Shown piece after piece: positions 1 to 6,059 of a stretch of DNA of 9,945 nt (positions within the stretch are counted from its first letter, which is position 1; the number at the start of each line of letters is the position of its first letter). The notes under the pieces are model-generated. The model had not been told where the DNA came from, did not search any database, and was given only the letters and a program-made list of their open reading frames with translations. The position numbers were made by a program, and so were the translations under genes. The DNA is from Alphaproteobacteria bacterium (GTDB taxonomy: Bacteria > Pseudomonadota > Alphaproteobacteria > Puniceispirillales > Puniceispirillaceae). The stretch covers positions 1 to 9,945 of the forward strand of contig JAKMFG010000109.1 of NCBI GenBank assembly GCA_022425565.1, given 5' to 3'.

Positions 1-140
1 GCCAGCACCAGACCCTCGCGCGAGACGATTTCCACAGCACCAGAATGGATCAGGTAGAGATCGTCACTTCTGTCACCAAAATCGAAAATCAGTTCACCAG
101 CCTTGAACGGCTTGCGGACCATATTCATGACAAGCTTCAT
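1..140 (-). CDS. Cyclic nucleotide-binding domain protein, N-terminal part (runs off left edge)
   Basis: The first 46 codons of a minus-strand gene are visible. After a short lead (MKLVMNMV) they read RKPFKAGELIFDFGDRSDD, then LYLIHSGAVEIVSREG. This is the opening of a cNMP-binding beta-roll (Crp/Fnr-type sensor domain): the F-x-x-GE-x-IF strand, a G-D turn, and the LYLIHSG-x-VEI strand. The phosphate-binding cassette and anything C-terminal to it (an HTH, or an enzyme or transport domain) lie outside the window. It therefore cannot be told whether this is a transcription factor or another cNMP-sensing protein, or whether it binds cAMP or cGMP. The ATG at 140 is chosen because a G-run (complement of 148-151) sits 7 nt upstream as a Shine-Dalgarno-like site. 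In-frame ATGs at 128 and 122 are alternatives. The gene is divergent from the amidase across a 209-bp intergenic region. Confidence 0.8.
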   Translation of the reverse strand, partial: MKLVMNMVRKPFKAGELIFDFGDRSDDLYLIHSGAVEIVSREGLVL

Positions 141-349
141 AACCACACCCCGTTTGTTCAAACCGGCGCCCTGAACGCATCGCGACCAGATACACCATAT
201 TGTTCCCGTATCTGGCCTGTCATGTAAAGCATGGCGTGAGCCCGAAGCCCCCTGACCCTGGCCACCTCGACAAGCCGCTGCCGGCATGCCAGCATCACAT
301 CACGCCTTCGGGCATCGACCCTTTCGCATGACAGTATTCAAATGACAGT
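141..349. other. Divergent intergenic region between cNMP-binding gene and amidase
   Basis: This 209-bp stretch has no convincing gene. It should carry the promoters of both flanking genes. It holds a perfect 8+8 bp dyad (186-215), a GGCATGCC palindrome (283-290), and two pairs of exact 10-bp direct repeats that extend into the amidase start region: ATGACAGTAT at 328-337 and 342-351, and CATCACATCA at 293-302 and 356-365. I could not find a strong -35/-10 pair or a canonical CRP (TGTGA-N6-TCACA) or FNR (TTGAT-N4-ATCAA) site. Confidence 0.6.
186..215. promoter_or_regulatory. Perfect 8+8 bp inverted repeat, possible operator
   Basis: CCAGATAC (186-193) is mirrored exactly by GTATCTGG (208-215) around a 14-nt A/T-leaning spacer. 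The arm centres are 22 bp apart, about two helical turns, as expected for a dimeric regulator contacting one face of DNA. The site lies 46-75 bp upstream of the cNMP gene start and 135-164 bp upstream of the amidase start. The alternative is a hairpin in the 5' leader of the cNMP-gene transcript. The symmetry is observed; the regulatory role is inferred from position only. Confidence 0.4.
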
Positions 350-1840
350 ATGGGCCATCACATCATGACCACACAGCCACCCGACTTGCCGGAATTCACC
401 GGGCCAGAATTCACCGGACCAGAATTCACCGGGCCGGACCTGTGCCGACTGCAGGCACATGAACTTGTCGCGCTTCTGAAGAAAGGCGAGGTCAGCCCAC
501 GTGACTGTCTCGACGCTGCCTTTACGCGAATCGAGGCTGTTGAACCCACCATCAACGCGATGCCGACAACCTGTCCGGAGCGCGCCTATGCGGCAGCGGA
601 GAATCTTGAGGGCGATACGGCACATCCAGGCTGGCTGGCTGGACTGCCGCTCGGCATCAAGGACCTGAACCCGGTTGCCGGTGTTCGCACCACCTTCGGC
701 ACCAGGGCCTTTGCCGATTTTGTGCCGGACAAGAGCGATCCGCTGGTGGCCCGCATCGAGGCGCGTGGCGGCATCGTGGCAGGCAAGACAAACACCCCGG
801 AAATGGGCGCCGGCGCCAACACCTTCAACACCGTTTTCGGCGCGACACTGAATCCTTGGGACACGGTGCTGAACCCGGGCGGCTCTTCCGGCGGCGCGGC
901 GGCGGGACTTGCCACCGGCGAGGTGTGGCTGAGCCACGGGTCTGACCATGGCGGCAGCCTGCGAACGCCAGCGGCCTATTGCGGCATTGTCGGCATGCGG
1001 CCCAGCCCGGGACGCGCCGCCAGCGCCAGCCCGGCGGGCTTCATGACCGAAGGAACACAAGGCCCGATGGCTCGCTCGGTTCGGGATTGCGCCCTGTTCC
1101 TCGATTGCATGGCAGGCCACACACCTTCGATCCCGATCTCGTTCCCGGGGCCGGAGGGCGGGAGCTTCCAGGATGCGGTGATCGCCGCCACGCCAAAGAT
1201 CCGGGTCGGCTTCTCGGCAGACTTCAACGGCATGGCGCAGGTCGATATCGAGGTTCTGGACCACCTGAAAATGGTGCTGGGGCTGGTCGAGGGCACCGGC
1301 GCGACTGTCGAGGAAGCCTGTCCCGAACTCGCCAATCTGGAACGCACCTATTTCACGCTTCGCGGCATGGATATGGCGATTACCGCGCGCAACATGCCGG
1401 AAGAGGTGAAGCGGCATTTCAAGCAGACACTGATCGACAATATGGCGTATGGCAGGTCGATGAGTGTGGACGATGTGGCCGACGCGCATCTGAACCGCAC
1501 GGTGATCTTCAACAATATGGTCGAATTCTTCGCCAGCTACGATGTGCTGGCCTGCCCGGTTGTCGGCTGCATGCCGCATCCGCAGACCGAGGAATGGGTC
1601 CGCGTCGTCGGTGGCAAGGAACTGACAGGCTATATGGACTGGCTGCGTTTCGCCTTTCTGGCGACAACGGCAGGACTTCCCTCTATTTCGGTGCCGGTCG
1701 GACCAGGACCGCGCGGCCTTCCCATCGGCATCCAGCTGATCGGCAAGCCTCGCGGCGAGGCGGCCCTTCTGGCAGCAGCACAGGTGTTCGAGACCGCTAC
1801 CGGCGGGCCAAAAATGCCGATTGACCCAGCTGGTGCCTAG
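350..1840 (+). CDS. Amidase signature (AS) family hydrolase
   Basis: A 496-residue protein covering the whole amidase-signature fold, a typical length for the family. The Ser-cisSer-Lys triad is visible: K104 in PLGIKD, cis-Ser S179 in NPGGSSGG, and nucleophile S203 in GSDHGGSLRTPA. The spacings (75 and 24 residues) match those of the well-studied family member FAAH. The C-terminal part (FAFLATTAGLPSISVPVG, then GLPIGIQLIGKP) is the usual AS ending. It probably hydrolyses a carboxamide or related amide in the cytoplasm; no signal peptide is seen and the substrate cannot be told. GatA is unlikely, since no gatB or gatC is adjacent. The His in GSDHGG, where many members have a hydrophobic residue or Thr, is slightly unusual. 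Residues 15-29 are a PEFTG peptide repeated three times. The ATG at 350 is used; the ATG at 365 (MTTQPP) is equally possible, and neither has a clear Shine-Dalgarno sequence. Confidence 0.92.
   Translation: MGHHIMTTQPPDLPEFTGPEFTGPEFTGPDLCRLQAHELVALLKKGEVSPRDCLDAAFTRIEAVEPTINAMPTTCPERAYAAAENLEGDTAHPGWLAGLPLGIKDLNPVAGVRTTFGTRAFADFVPDKSDPLVARIEARGGIVAGKTNTPEMGAGANTFNTVFGATLNPWDTVLNPGGSSGGAAAGLATGEVWLSHGSDHGGSLRTPAAYCGIVGMRPSPGRAASASPAGFMTEGTQGPMARSVRDCALFLDCMAGHTPSIPISFPGPEGGSFQDAVIAATPKIRVGFSADFNGMAQVDIEVLDHLKMVLGLVEGTGATVEEACPELANLERTYFTLRGMDMAITARNMPEEVKRHFKQTLIDNMAYGRSMSVDDVADAHLNRTVIFNNMVEFFASYDVLACPVVGCMPHPQTEEWVRVVGGKELTGYMDWLRFAFLATTAGLPSISVPVGPGPRGLPIGIQLIGKPRGEAALLAAAQVFETATGGPKMPIDPAGA
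392..436 (+). repeat. Three tandem 15-bp units encoding PEFTG repeats
   Basis: The units GAATTCACCGGGCCA (392-406), GAATTCACCGGACCA (407-421) and GAATTCACCGGGCCG (422-436) differ by at most two bases between any pair. They stay in frame with the amidase and encode E-F-T-G-P three times, after a leading Pro. The array sits just before the first recognisable helix of the amidase domain (DLCRLQAHELVALL). The near-identity suggests recent slippage-type expansion. A 15-bp unit means copy-number change would keep the frame. Confidence 0.9.
1837..1840. other. Convergent genes sharing a CTAG stop tetramer
   Basis: The palindrome CTAG supplies TAG to the plus-strand amidase (1838-1840) and TAG to the minus-strand transporter (1837-1839). 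The two coding regions overlap by 4 bp tail to tail, leaving no intergenic space for a conventional bidirectional terminator. Confidence 0.9.
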
Positions 1841-2757
1841 CGACGGCGCGGCAGCCTGATCCGCCCGTCGGTGACCAGCAGGCCGGCGATGATCAGCGCC
1901 AGCCCGACCAGATGGCGCGGCAGCACGGTTTCATCGAGAACGAGAATGCCCATAATGATGGCGCCGGGCGGTATCAGCATCGTCACCAGTGAGGCGTTCG
2001 TGGCACCAGCCGTCGACAGCACCCGAAAATACAGCGCGTAGGCAAAGGCCGTCGACAGGCTGGCAATGGCCAGCACCGCCATGATGGCGGCAGGGCTCGG
2101 TATCGGCAGGGACCAGGGCCGGTCGATCAGCAACCAGACTGGCAGCAGGATCAGGCTGGCCATTGTCACCTGACCGGTCGCCGTCATCATCGGGGATACA
2201 CCAAGGCTGCGGAACCGCCTGCCGAACACCACCGCAACGGCATAGCATATGGTGGCACCGAGAAGAGCGCACTGCGCCGCCAGCGTCATGCCGGATCCAG
2301 CCCTGATCTCGGCTCCCATCATCACCGCCACACCAGCAAATCCAACGAGAATTCCGGCGATCCTGCCGGATGTCATCTTCTCGTCCCTTGTCAGAAGATG
2401 CGCCATGATCACGGTAAAAATCGGGGTCACAGCATTCAGGATAGAGGCCTGACCAGATGAGATATGCCCCTGTCCCCAGACAATCAGGCCAAAGGGCAGC
2501 ACATTGTTCAGGAACCCCATCACAAGGAACGCTTTCCAAACGGCCAGATCACGGGGCAGGCTCTCGCCAAGCCATCGCAGGACCAGCAGCAGGATCAGCG
2601 CGGCAATTGCAACCCGTCCAAAAACAATGGTGAACACTGGAAGTTCACGGACAGCGACGCCGTTGAAAAGAAATGAACCGGCCCAGACAAGCGACAATGT
2701 CAGCAGCAGAATCCACTCCACTAGCCGCATCTGTTGATTGATGGGCGGTGACGTCAT
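1837..2757 (-). CDS. EamA/DMT-superfamily transporter (second in window by transcription order)
   Basis: A 306-residue, strongly hydrophobic inner-membrane protein with about ten predicted membrane segments in two five-helix halves, the standard EamA (RhaT/YdcZ-like DMT) length and layout. Half one holds the W-x-x-SFLFNG opening (about 25-33) and the GQASILNAVTPIFTV helix (102-116). Half two holds YALYFRVLSTAGATNASLVT (240-259) and the LVLDETV loop. The C terminus is basic (RIRLPRRR), consistent with a cytoplasmic tail. It probably exports a small metabolite or amino acid; the substrate is unknown. The ATG at 2757 is chosen over an upstream ATG at 2871 because it overlaps the acetyltransferase stop as ATGA and has GGAGA 4 nt upstream. 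The upstream extension would be soluble and would run antiparallel to nothing but the acetyltransferase frame. Its stop shares bases with the convergent amidase stop. Confidence 0.9.
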   Translation of the reverse strand: MTSPPINQQMRLVEWILLLTLSLVWAGSFLFNGVAVRELPVFTIVFGRVAIAALILLLVLRWLGESLPRDLAVWKAFLVMGFLNNVLPFGLIVWGQGHISSGQASILNAVTPIFTVIMAHLLTRDEKMTSGRIAGILVGFAGVAVMMGAEIRAGSGMTLAAQCALLGATICYAVAVVFGRRFRSLGVSPMMTATGQVTMASLILLPVWLLIDRPWSLPIPSPAAIMAVLAIASLSTAFAYALYFRVLSTAGATNASLVTMLIPPGAIIMGILVLDETVLPRHLVGLALIIAGLLVTDGRIRLPRRR

Positions 2758-3485
2758 CCGGTCTCCGGCAAGCTGCTGCGGATGTCGGCAAGGCCGGTAT
2801 ACTGCTGTCCCGAAGCATCGAAATTGGCCGGGTCGAGCCATTGTTCGAAGGCGGCGCGCACAACCGGCCATTCCCCGTCGAGGATCGAGAACCAGGCCGT
2901 GTCACGATTACGCCCCTTCGAGATGGCGGCCTGACGGAACACACCTTCAAAGGTAAATCCAAGCCGGACCGCGGCACGTTTTGAGCGCTCGTTCAGATTG
3001 TTGCATTTCCACTCATACCGGCGATAGCCCCAGCCGTCGAATGCCTGCCGCATCATCAGGTACATCACTTCAGTGGCCGCCGGGCTTCGTTGAAGCGCCG
3101 GCGCATAATTGATGTGGCCAACCTCGATCACGCCGGGTTGCGGGTCAATCCTGAGATAGCTTGCCATCCCGACCGCCCGGCCCGATGCCGCATCGAAAAT
3201 GGTGTAGAACAGCGGGTCGCTGCCAAGACAGGTGCCCTCGAGGAACGCCTCGAAATCGGCGAGAGTCTCGAACGGCCCATAGGGAAGATAATGCCAATTC
3301 ACCGTACCGCCATCAGCATGAAAGGCCTCATGAAGCTGCGAGGCATGCCCCATAATGAGCGGCTCAATCCGGCAATAGCGCCCGTCGATGACGCGCGGAT
3401 CCGGCGGTGTCGCGCCGCGCCAGCCCGGCACTGGCCAGCCAAAAGCGGCATCCTGGGCAGCAGTGATCGTGGTCTTGTCATTCAT
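2754..3485 (-). CDS. GNAT family N-acetyltransferase, RimJ/RimL-like group
   Basis: A 243-residue cytoplasmic protein. It resembles the GNAT subgroup of general RimJ/RimL type, which carries EVGHINYAPALQRSPAATE (121-139) as the beta4/acetyl-CoA-binding region, followed by GWGYRRYEWKCNNLN (151-165), S-K-R-A-A-x-R-LGF (168-177), and a C-terminal FRQAAISKGRNRDTAWFS (183-200). This subgroup usually acetylates an amine on a small molecule or a peptide N terminus; the substrate here is unknown. The N-terminal 30 residues (with GWPVPGW) precede the GNAT fold. The start at 3485 is chosen because the longer in-frame extension to 3716 reads through the 3' half of the aldo/keto reductase gene and has non-protein-like composition. 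The start lies 7 bp after the reductase stop and the stop overlaps the transporter start by 4 bp, so the three genes look co-transcribed. Confidence 0.88.
   Translation of the reverse strand: MNDKTTITAAQDAAFGWPVPGWRGATPPDPRVIDGRYCRIEPLIMGHASQLHEAFHADGGTVNWHYLPYGPFETLADFEAFLEGTCLGSDPLFYTIFDAASGRAVGMASYLRIDPQPGVIEVGHINYAPALQRSPAATEVMYLMMRQAFDGWGYRRYEWKCNNLNERSKRAAVRLGFTFEGVFRQAAISKGRNRDTAWFSILDGEWPVVRAAFEQWLDPANFDASGQQYTGLADIRSSLPETG
2762..2766 (-). promoter_or_regulatory. Shine-Dalgarno site GGAGA inside acetyltransferase 3' end
   Basis: GGAGA on the minus strand lies 4 nt before the transporter ATG and is embedded in the last codons of the acetyltransferase gene. With the ATGA stop/start overlap it fixes the transporter start at 2757 and points to translational coupling. 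Confidence 0.7.
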
Positions 3486-3492
3486 GGAAAGC

Positions 3493-4497
3493 CTAGCAGT
3501 ATTTTTCGGGACCAATCCACTGGGCCTGGGAATAGCGGTCGCCATGCGCCCAGCCAAGCGGCAGGACGTCTTCGATGGCAGCGATCGCCGCCGCGTCGAG
3601 ATCGAGCCTCGCCCCAGCACAATGCTCACGAAGATGGTCGGGCGAACGTGTTCCCGGGATCGGAACGATATGGTCGTCACGATGCACAAGCCATGCAATC
3701 GACAATGCAGCAGCACTTGTTCCCATATCGGCAGCCAGTTCGCGGAATTTCCGGGTCGCCTCGATATTGGCCGTCAGATTTGGCTCCTGAAAGCGTGGAT
3801 TGATCTTCAGGAACGGCAATGTTTCCGCCTTTTCAGGTGAACATGGCCGGTCGGTCAGCAGGGATCTTCCGACCGGGGAAAAGGCAACAAGGGCCGTGCC
3901 GAGTTCGGCCGTCGACTGGACAAGGCCCAGTTCGGGAAAACGGACGGCAAGCGAATATTCGGACTGCACGGCGGCCACGTGATGAATGGCATTTGCCCGG
4001 CGTAGCGAAGTCGGCGCGATCTCGGAATAGCCGAAACTGCGGATTTTGCCTTTCTTGATCAGCCCGACGAGTGTTTCGGTTACCTCTTCGATCGGGATCG
4101 AGGGGTCGCGCCGATGCACATAGAACAGATCGACATAATCGACACCAAGCCTGGCAAGCGAACCGTCCAGTTCCGACTCCAGATGTTCGGCGCTGTTATT
4201 GAAAGCTCTGGCGCCCGTTTCCGGATCTTTGGTGATGGCGGCCTTGGTCGCAATGCTGAATATCTCGTTCTTTGATTTGCCCTGCTTGGCAAGGAACGTG
4301 CCGATCACGCTCTCGGATGTGTGTGGCCCATAGGCATTGGCCGTGTCGATATGAGTGACACCTTCATCCAGCGCAGTGGCCAGAATGGCGTGCGACTGCG
4401 CCTCGTCGGTGGTGCCGTAAAAGTTGCTGAAAGACATGGCGCCAATCCCGATGGCCGAGATCATGGGACCGTTCTTGCCAAGTTGACGTTGCTTCAT
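3493..4497 (-). CDS. Aldo/keto reductase family oxidoreductase
   Basis: A 334-residue NADPH-dependent (beta/alpha)8-barrel oxidoreductase of the AKR superfamily. The catalytic tetrad is complete: D51 and Y56 in HIDTANAYGPH, K85 in SIATKAA, and H128 in LFYVHRRDPSIP. Other family landmarks are L-G-x-x-G at the N terminus, GIGAMSFSNFYG, the IRSFGYSE strand (152-159), AAVQSEYSL (175-183) and the nucleotide-end motif IVPIPGTRSPDHL (about 273-285). The order and wording fit the group that includes yeast-type pyridoxal reductase and YakC-like enzymes. The substrate is not determinable and is probably an aldehyde or ketone. No signal peptide is present. The start ATG at 4497 has only a weak GAG-rich region upstream. 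It is first of a three-gene cluster with the acetyltransferase (7-bp gap) and the DMT transporter. Confidence 0.93.
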   Translation of the reverse strand: MKQRQLGKNGPMISAIGIGAMSFSNFYGTTDEAQSHAILATALDEGVTHIDTANAYGPHTSESVIGTFLAKQGKSKNEIFSIATKAAITKDPETGARAFNNSAEHLESELDGSLARLGVDYVDLFYVHRRDPSIPIEEVTETLVGLIKKGKIRSFGYSEIAPTSLRRANAIHHVAAVQSEYSLAVRFPELGLVQSTAELGTALVAFSPVGRSLLTDRPCSPEKAETLPFLKINPRFQEPNLTANIEATRKFRELAADMGTSAAALSIAWLVHRDDHIVPIPGTRSPDHLREHCAGARLDLDAAAIAAIEDVLPLGWAHGDRYSQAQWIGPEKYC

Positions 4498-4581
4498 ATC
4501 ACTCGCTCAGGATGTAACGGTTTGAGTCCGGATTGCGCGCGAGCCATTCCAGAGCACGCGGTATTCCAGACGTGGTGAAAG
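4498..4581 (-). other. 84-bp gap upstream of aldo/keto reductase with protein-like reading frame
   Basis: There is no annotated gene here and no obvious terminator or promoter. An 8-bp direct repeat, ATTCCAGA, occurs at 4546-4553 and 4563-4570. On the minus strand a start-less frame reads from 4591 to a TGA at 4499-4501 and ends RALEWLARNPDSNRYILSE. Its TGA is one base before the reductase ATG (TGATATG). This may be chance or a leftover C terminus. Confidence 0.3.
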
Positions 4582-4959
4582 CTATTCGAAGTCACCGCGA
4601 CAGATGAAATGAGCCGTCGCCACATTGCCGTTGAGCAGCAGTGTCTCGACAACTGCCACCTCATAGCCCTCGGACACACAATCCGCCTTGGCCTGCCGGC
4701 GCACCTCGATCGGTGGTGAAAGGAATGCCGAAAATTCTGTATCCCACTCATAGACGAGAATCGGTGCCGCGACGACCACTTCGGAGGCAACAGCCCCTTC
4801 AGCTTCCGGAGCTACAGCTTCAACCTGACCCGCATCTGCGGTGCCGGTTTCCGCCGGGCTCAAATGCTGCTTGATAGACGTGCAACCGCCAAGCAGCAGG
4901 CCCGCCGAGACCAACAGGACTGGATAGATTTTGTTCATCGACATATCGAATCCCCGCAT
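4582..4959 (-). CDS. Small hypothetical lipoprotein
   Basis: I do not recognise a family. The 125-residue product begins with a lipoprotein signal peptide: a short basic N-region, the hydrophobic stretch IYPVLLVSAGLLL, and the lipobox LLGGC with the lipidated Cys at residue 26. Residue +2 is Thr, not Asp, so outer-membrane sorting is likely under the Lol rule. A linker rich in Ala, Glu and Val (about 35-65) leads to a compact C-terminal part holding VYEWDTEFSAFLSPPIEVRR and two cysteines (C94 in KADCVSEGY, C120 in FICRGDFE) that could form a disulfide in the periplasm. Starts at 4959, 4944 (MSMNK) and 4938 are all possible. 4959 has GGGAAG and 4944 has GGGGA at suitable distances. It is 84 bp from the downstream reductase and 125 bp from the upstream transporter, so it may be its own transcription unit. 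Confidence 0.8.
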   Translation of the reverse strand: MRGFDMSMNKIYPVLLVSAGLLLGGCTSIKQHLSPAETGTADAGQVEAVAPEAEGAVASEVVVAAPILVYEWDTEFSAFLSPPIEVRRQAKADCVSEGYEVAVVETLLLNGNVATAHFICRGDFE

Positions 4960-4997
4960 GTTTCTTCCCGCGCGCGCACGCGGCGCAGCGCGGCGTA

Positions 4998-5027
4998 ATA
5001 CTATGAGCAATGAAGCAGGCAGGTAAA
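4998..5027 (-). promoter_or_regulatory. Candidate sigma-70-type promoter for the lipoprotein gene
   Basis: On the minus strand, TTTACC (complement of 5022-5027) and TAGTAT (complement of 4998-5003) are separated by 18 bp. Each matches the -35 and -10 consensus at 4 of 6 positions. A start near 4990 would give a leader of about 30 nt before the ATG at 4959. That leader is nearly all G and C, with alternating CG runs. The spacing and position are favourable, but the matches are weak. Confidence 0.3.
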
Positions 5028-5084
5028 GACGCAATCCAGCAATTCTGTCGTCCGGGAAATCAGGACCAGAAACAGGACTGGGTA

Positions 5085-5990
5085 TCAAGTGACAAGCAGC
5101 ACTGTGCAGACAACCACAAGACAGGCGCCGGCCCAGGCACCCGGCGCGGGCATCATCCGCGTCTTGATCCAAATGAAGGGCAGGATCAGAACTGGCGTGG
5201 TCGACGCCAGGATGGTCACGGTGGCCACATTTCCGGTTTCCAGCGCCGCCAGCAGAAAGGCAGCACCAACACCAAGGCCGAACAGGCCGTTCAAGGCAAT
5301 CAGCAGCAGAAGGCTCCGCTCCGGGATCAGCGGCTTGTCACGCCGGCGCTTGTCAAACGGCCATGTCATCCAGAAGATGACAGCCCCGACGGCCGCGCGC
5401 GCCAGCGTGGCGGCAACAGGATCGACACCGGCGGCCATTGCGGGACGTATGAAGATCACACCAAGGGCCTGACAGACAGCAGCCGACAGCCCGAGAATCA
5501 CACCGATCCACAATGGCGGGGTTACCATCTCCCATTGATGCATGAGATCCCGCCTCTTCCCGTAGATCACCGCAAGCACAACGCCGCAGAAGCCGAAGAG
5601 GATGGCCAGAAAAGTCTGGCCGCCAAGCGATTCGCCGAGAAAAACCCAGCCAAGCACCGCCGCAAACAGGGCATTGGTGGCAAACAACACATTGGTCCGG
5701 CGTGGCCCGACCCTTCGCATTGCCGCAAAGAGCAAAAAATCGCCAAACACGATTCCGGTCAGGGAGGACAGAATAATATAGGGCCAGAATTCGCCGCCGA
5801 TTGCCATCGGACGGCCTGTTGCCAGCAACATTACGGCCATGATGACCACGGCCGCGATCATCCGCAGCCGGTTGAAATGCAAAGAGCCGAGTTCGGTGGC
5901 CGGACGGTGCGAAAAGAGTGCTGCCATAGTCCAGCTGAGGGCGGCCGCAAGCGCAAGCAGGGCAGCTAGGTTCAATCCGGCAAATGTCAT
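5085..5990 (-). CDS. EamA/DMT-superfamily transporter (first in window by transcription order)
   Basis: A 301-residue inner-membrane protein with about ten hydrophobic segments, roughly at 5-25, 42-60, 69-90, 98-118, 122-143, 155-177, 188-206, 223-245, 250-270 and 280-300. It is arranged as two EamA repeats. Diagnostic stretches are IILSSLTGIVFGDFLLFAAM (73-92), RRVGPRRTNVLFATNALFAAV (93-113) and LGWVFLGESL in the first half. The second half has VATVTILASTTPVLILP, with the conserved Pro in the last repeat. The likely role is metabolite or amino-acid efflux; the substrate is unknown. The ATG at 5990 is the only sensible start, because an in-frame TAA lies shortly upstream near 6043. No good Shine-Dalgarno site is seen; AGGCGG is about 11 nt away. 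The 62-bp gap to regA carries a hairpin, so it may or may not be co-transcribed with regBA. It differs in sequence from the other EamA protein in the window. Confidence 0.9.
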   Translation of the reverse strand: MTFAGLNLAALLALAAALSWTMAALFSHRPATELGSLHFNRLRMIAAVVIMAVMLLATGRPMAIGGEFWPYIILSSLTGIVFGDFLLFAAMRRVGPRRTNVLFATNALFAAVLGWVFLGESLGGQTFLAILFGFCGVVLAVIYGKRRDLMHQWEMVTPPLWIGVILGLSAAVCQALGVIFIRPAMAAGVDPVAATLARAAVGAVIFWMTWPFDKRRRDKPLIPERSLLLLIALNGLFGLGVGAAFLLAALETGNVATVTILASTTPVLILPFIWIKTRMMPAPGAWAGACLVVVCTVLLVT

Positions 5991-6028
5991 GAAGGTCGCA
6001 ACCGCCTGATGGATAATGGTGGCGGTGT

Positions 6029-6059
6029 CGCCTGATCGCCCTTAGGGGCCGTTCAGGCG
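6029..6059 (-). terminator. Imperfect hairpin overlapping the regA stop codon
   Basis: CGCCTGA (6029-6035) pairs perfectly with TCAGGCG (6053-6059), followed by a TC/CGT internal loop and an inner GCCC/GGGC stem with a TTAG tetraloop (6038-6049). It overlaps the regA stop (6053-6055). No T-tract follows in the direction of transcription, so it is not a standard intrinsic terminator. It could be a 3'-end stabiliser, an attenuator before the EamA gene, or chance. Confidence 0.35.

Noticed and set aside
45..227. A 60-codon plus-strand frame near the left edge
   Set aside because: It is mostly antisense to the cNMP-binding domain and has no recognisable features.
338..1579. A 413-codon open frame on the minus strand across the amidase gene
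   Set aside because: It is antisense to a strongly supported amidase, its composition is Arg/His/Gly/Ala-rich without recognisable motifs, and it is explained by GC-rich codon bias of the sense gene.
2758..2871. Longer N terminus for the second EamA transporter
   Set aside because: The extension lies wholly within the acetyltransferase gene in another frame, and the ATG at 2757 has a well-placed GGAGA and an ATGA overlap.
3486..3716. Longer N terminus for the GNAT acetyltransferase
   Set aside because: It would overlap the reductase gene by over 220 bp with Arg/Ser-rich, non-family sequence; the ATG at 3485 follows the reductase stop closely.
4969..4995. Alternating CG-rich run upstream of the lipoprotein as a Z-DNA or structural element
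   Set aside because: It is short and interrupted, the genome is GC-rich, and nothing else supports a special role beyond a GC-rich leader.
5055..5080. Short repeats and a 4-bp stem after the first EamA gene as a terminator
   Set aside because: The stem is too short and no T-run follows.
5010..5969. A 319-codon plus-strand frame across the EamA transporter
   Set aside because: It is very rich in Gln, His, Lys and Gly with no hydrophobic core, which is the expected antisense image of a membrane protein gene.
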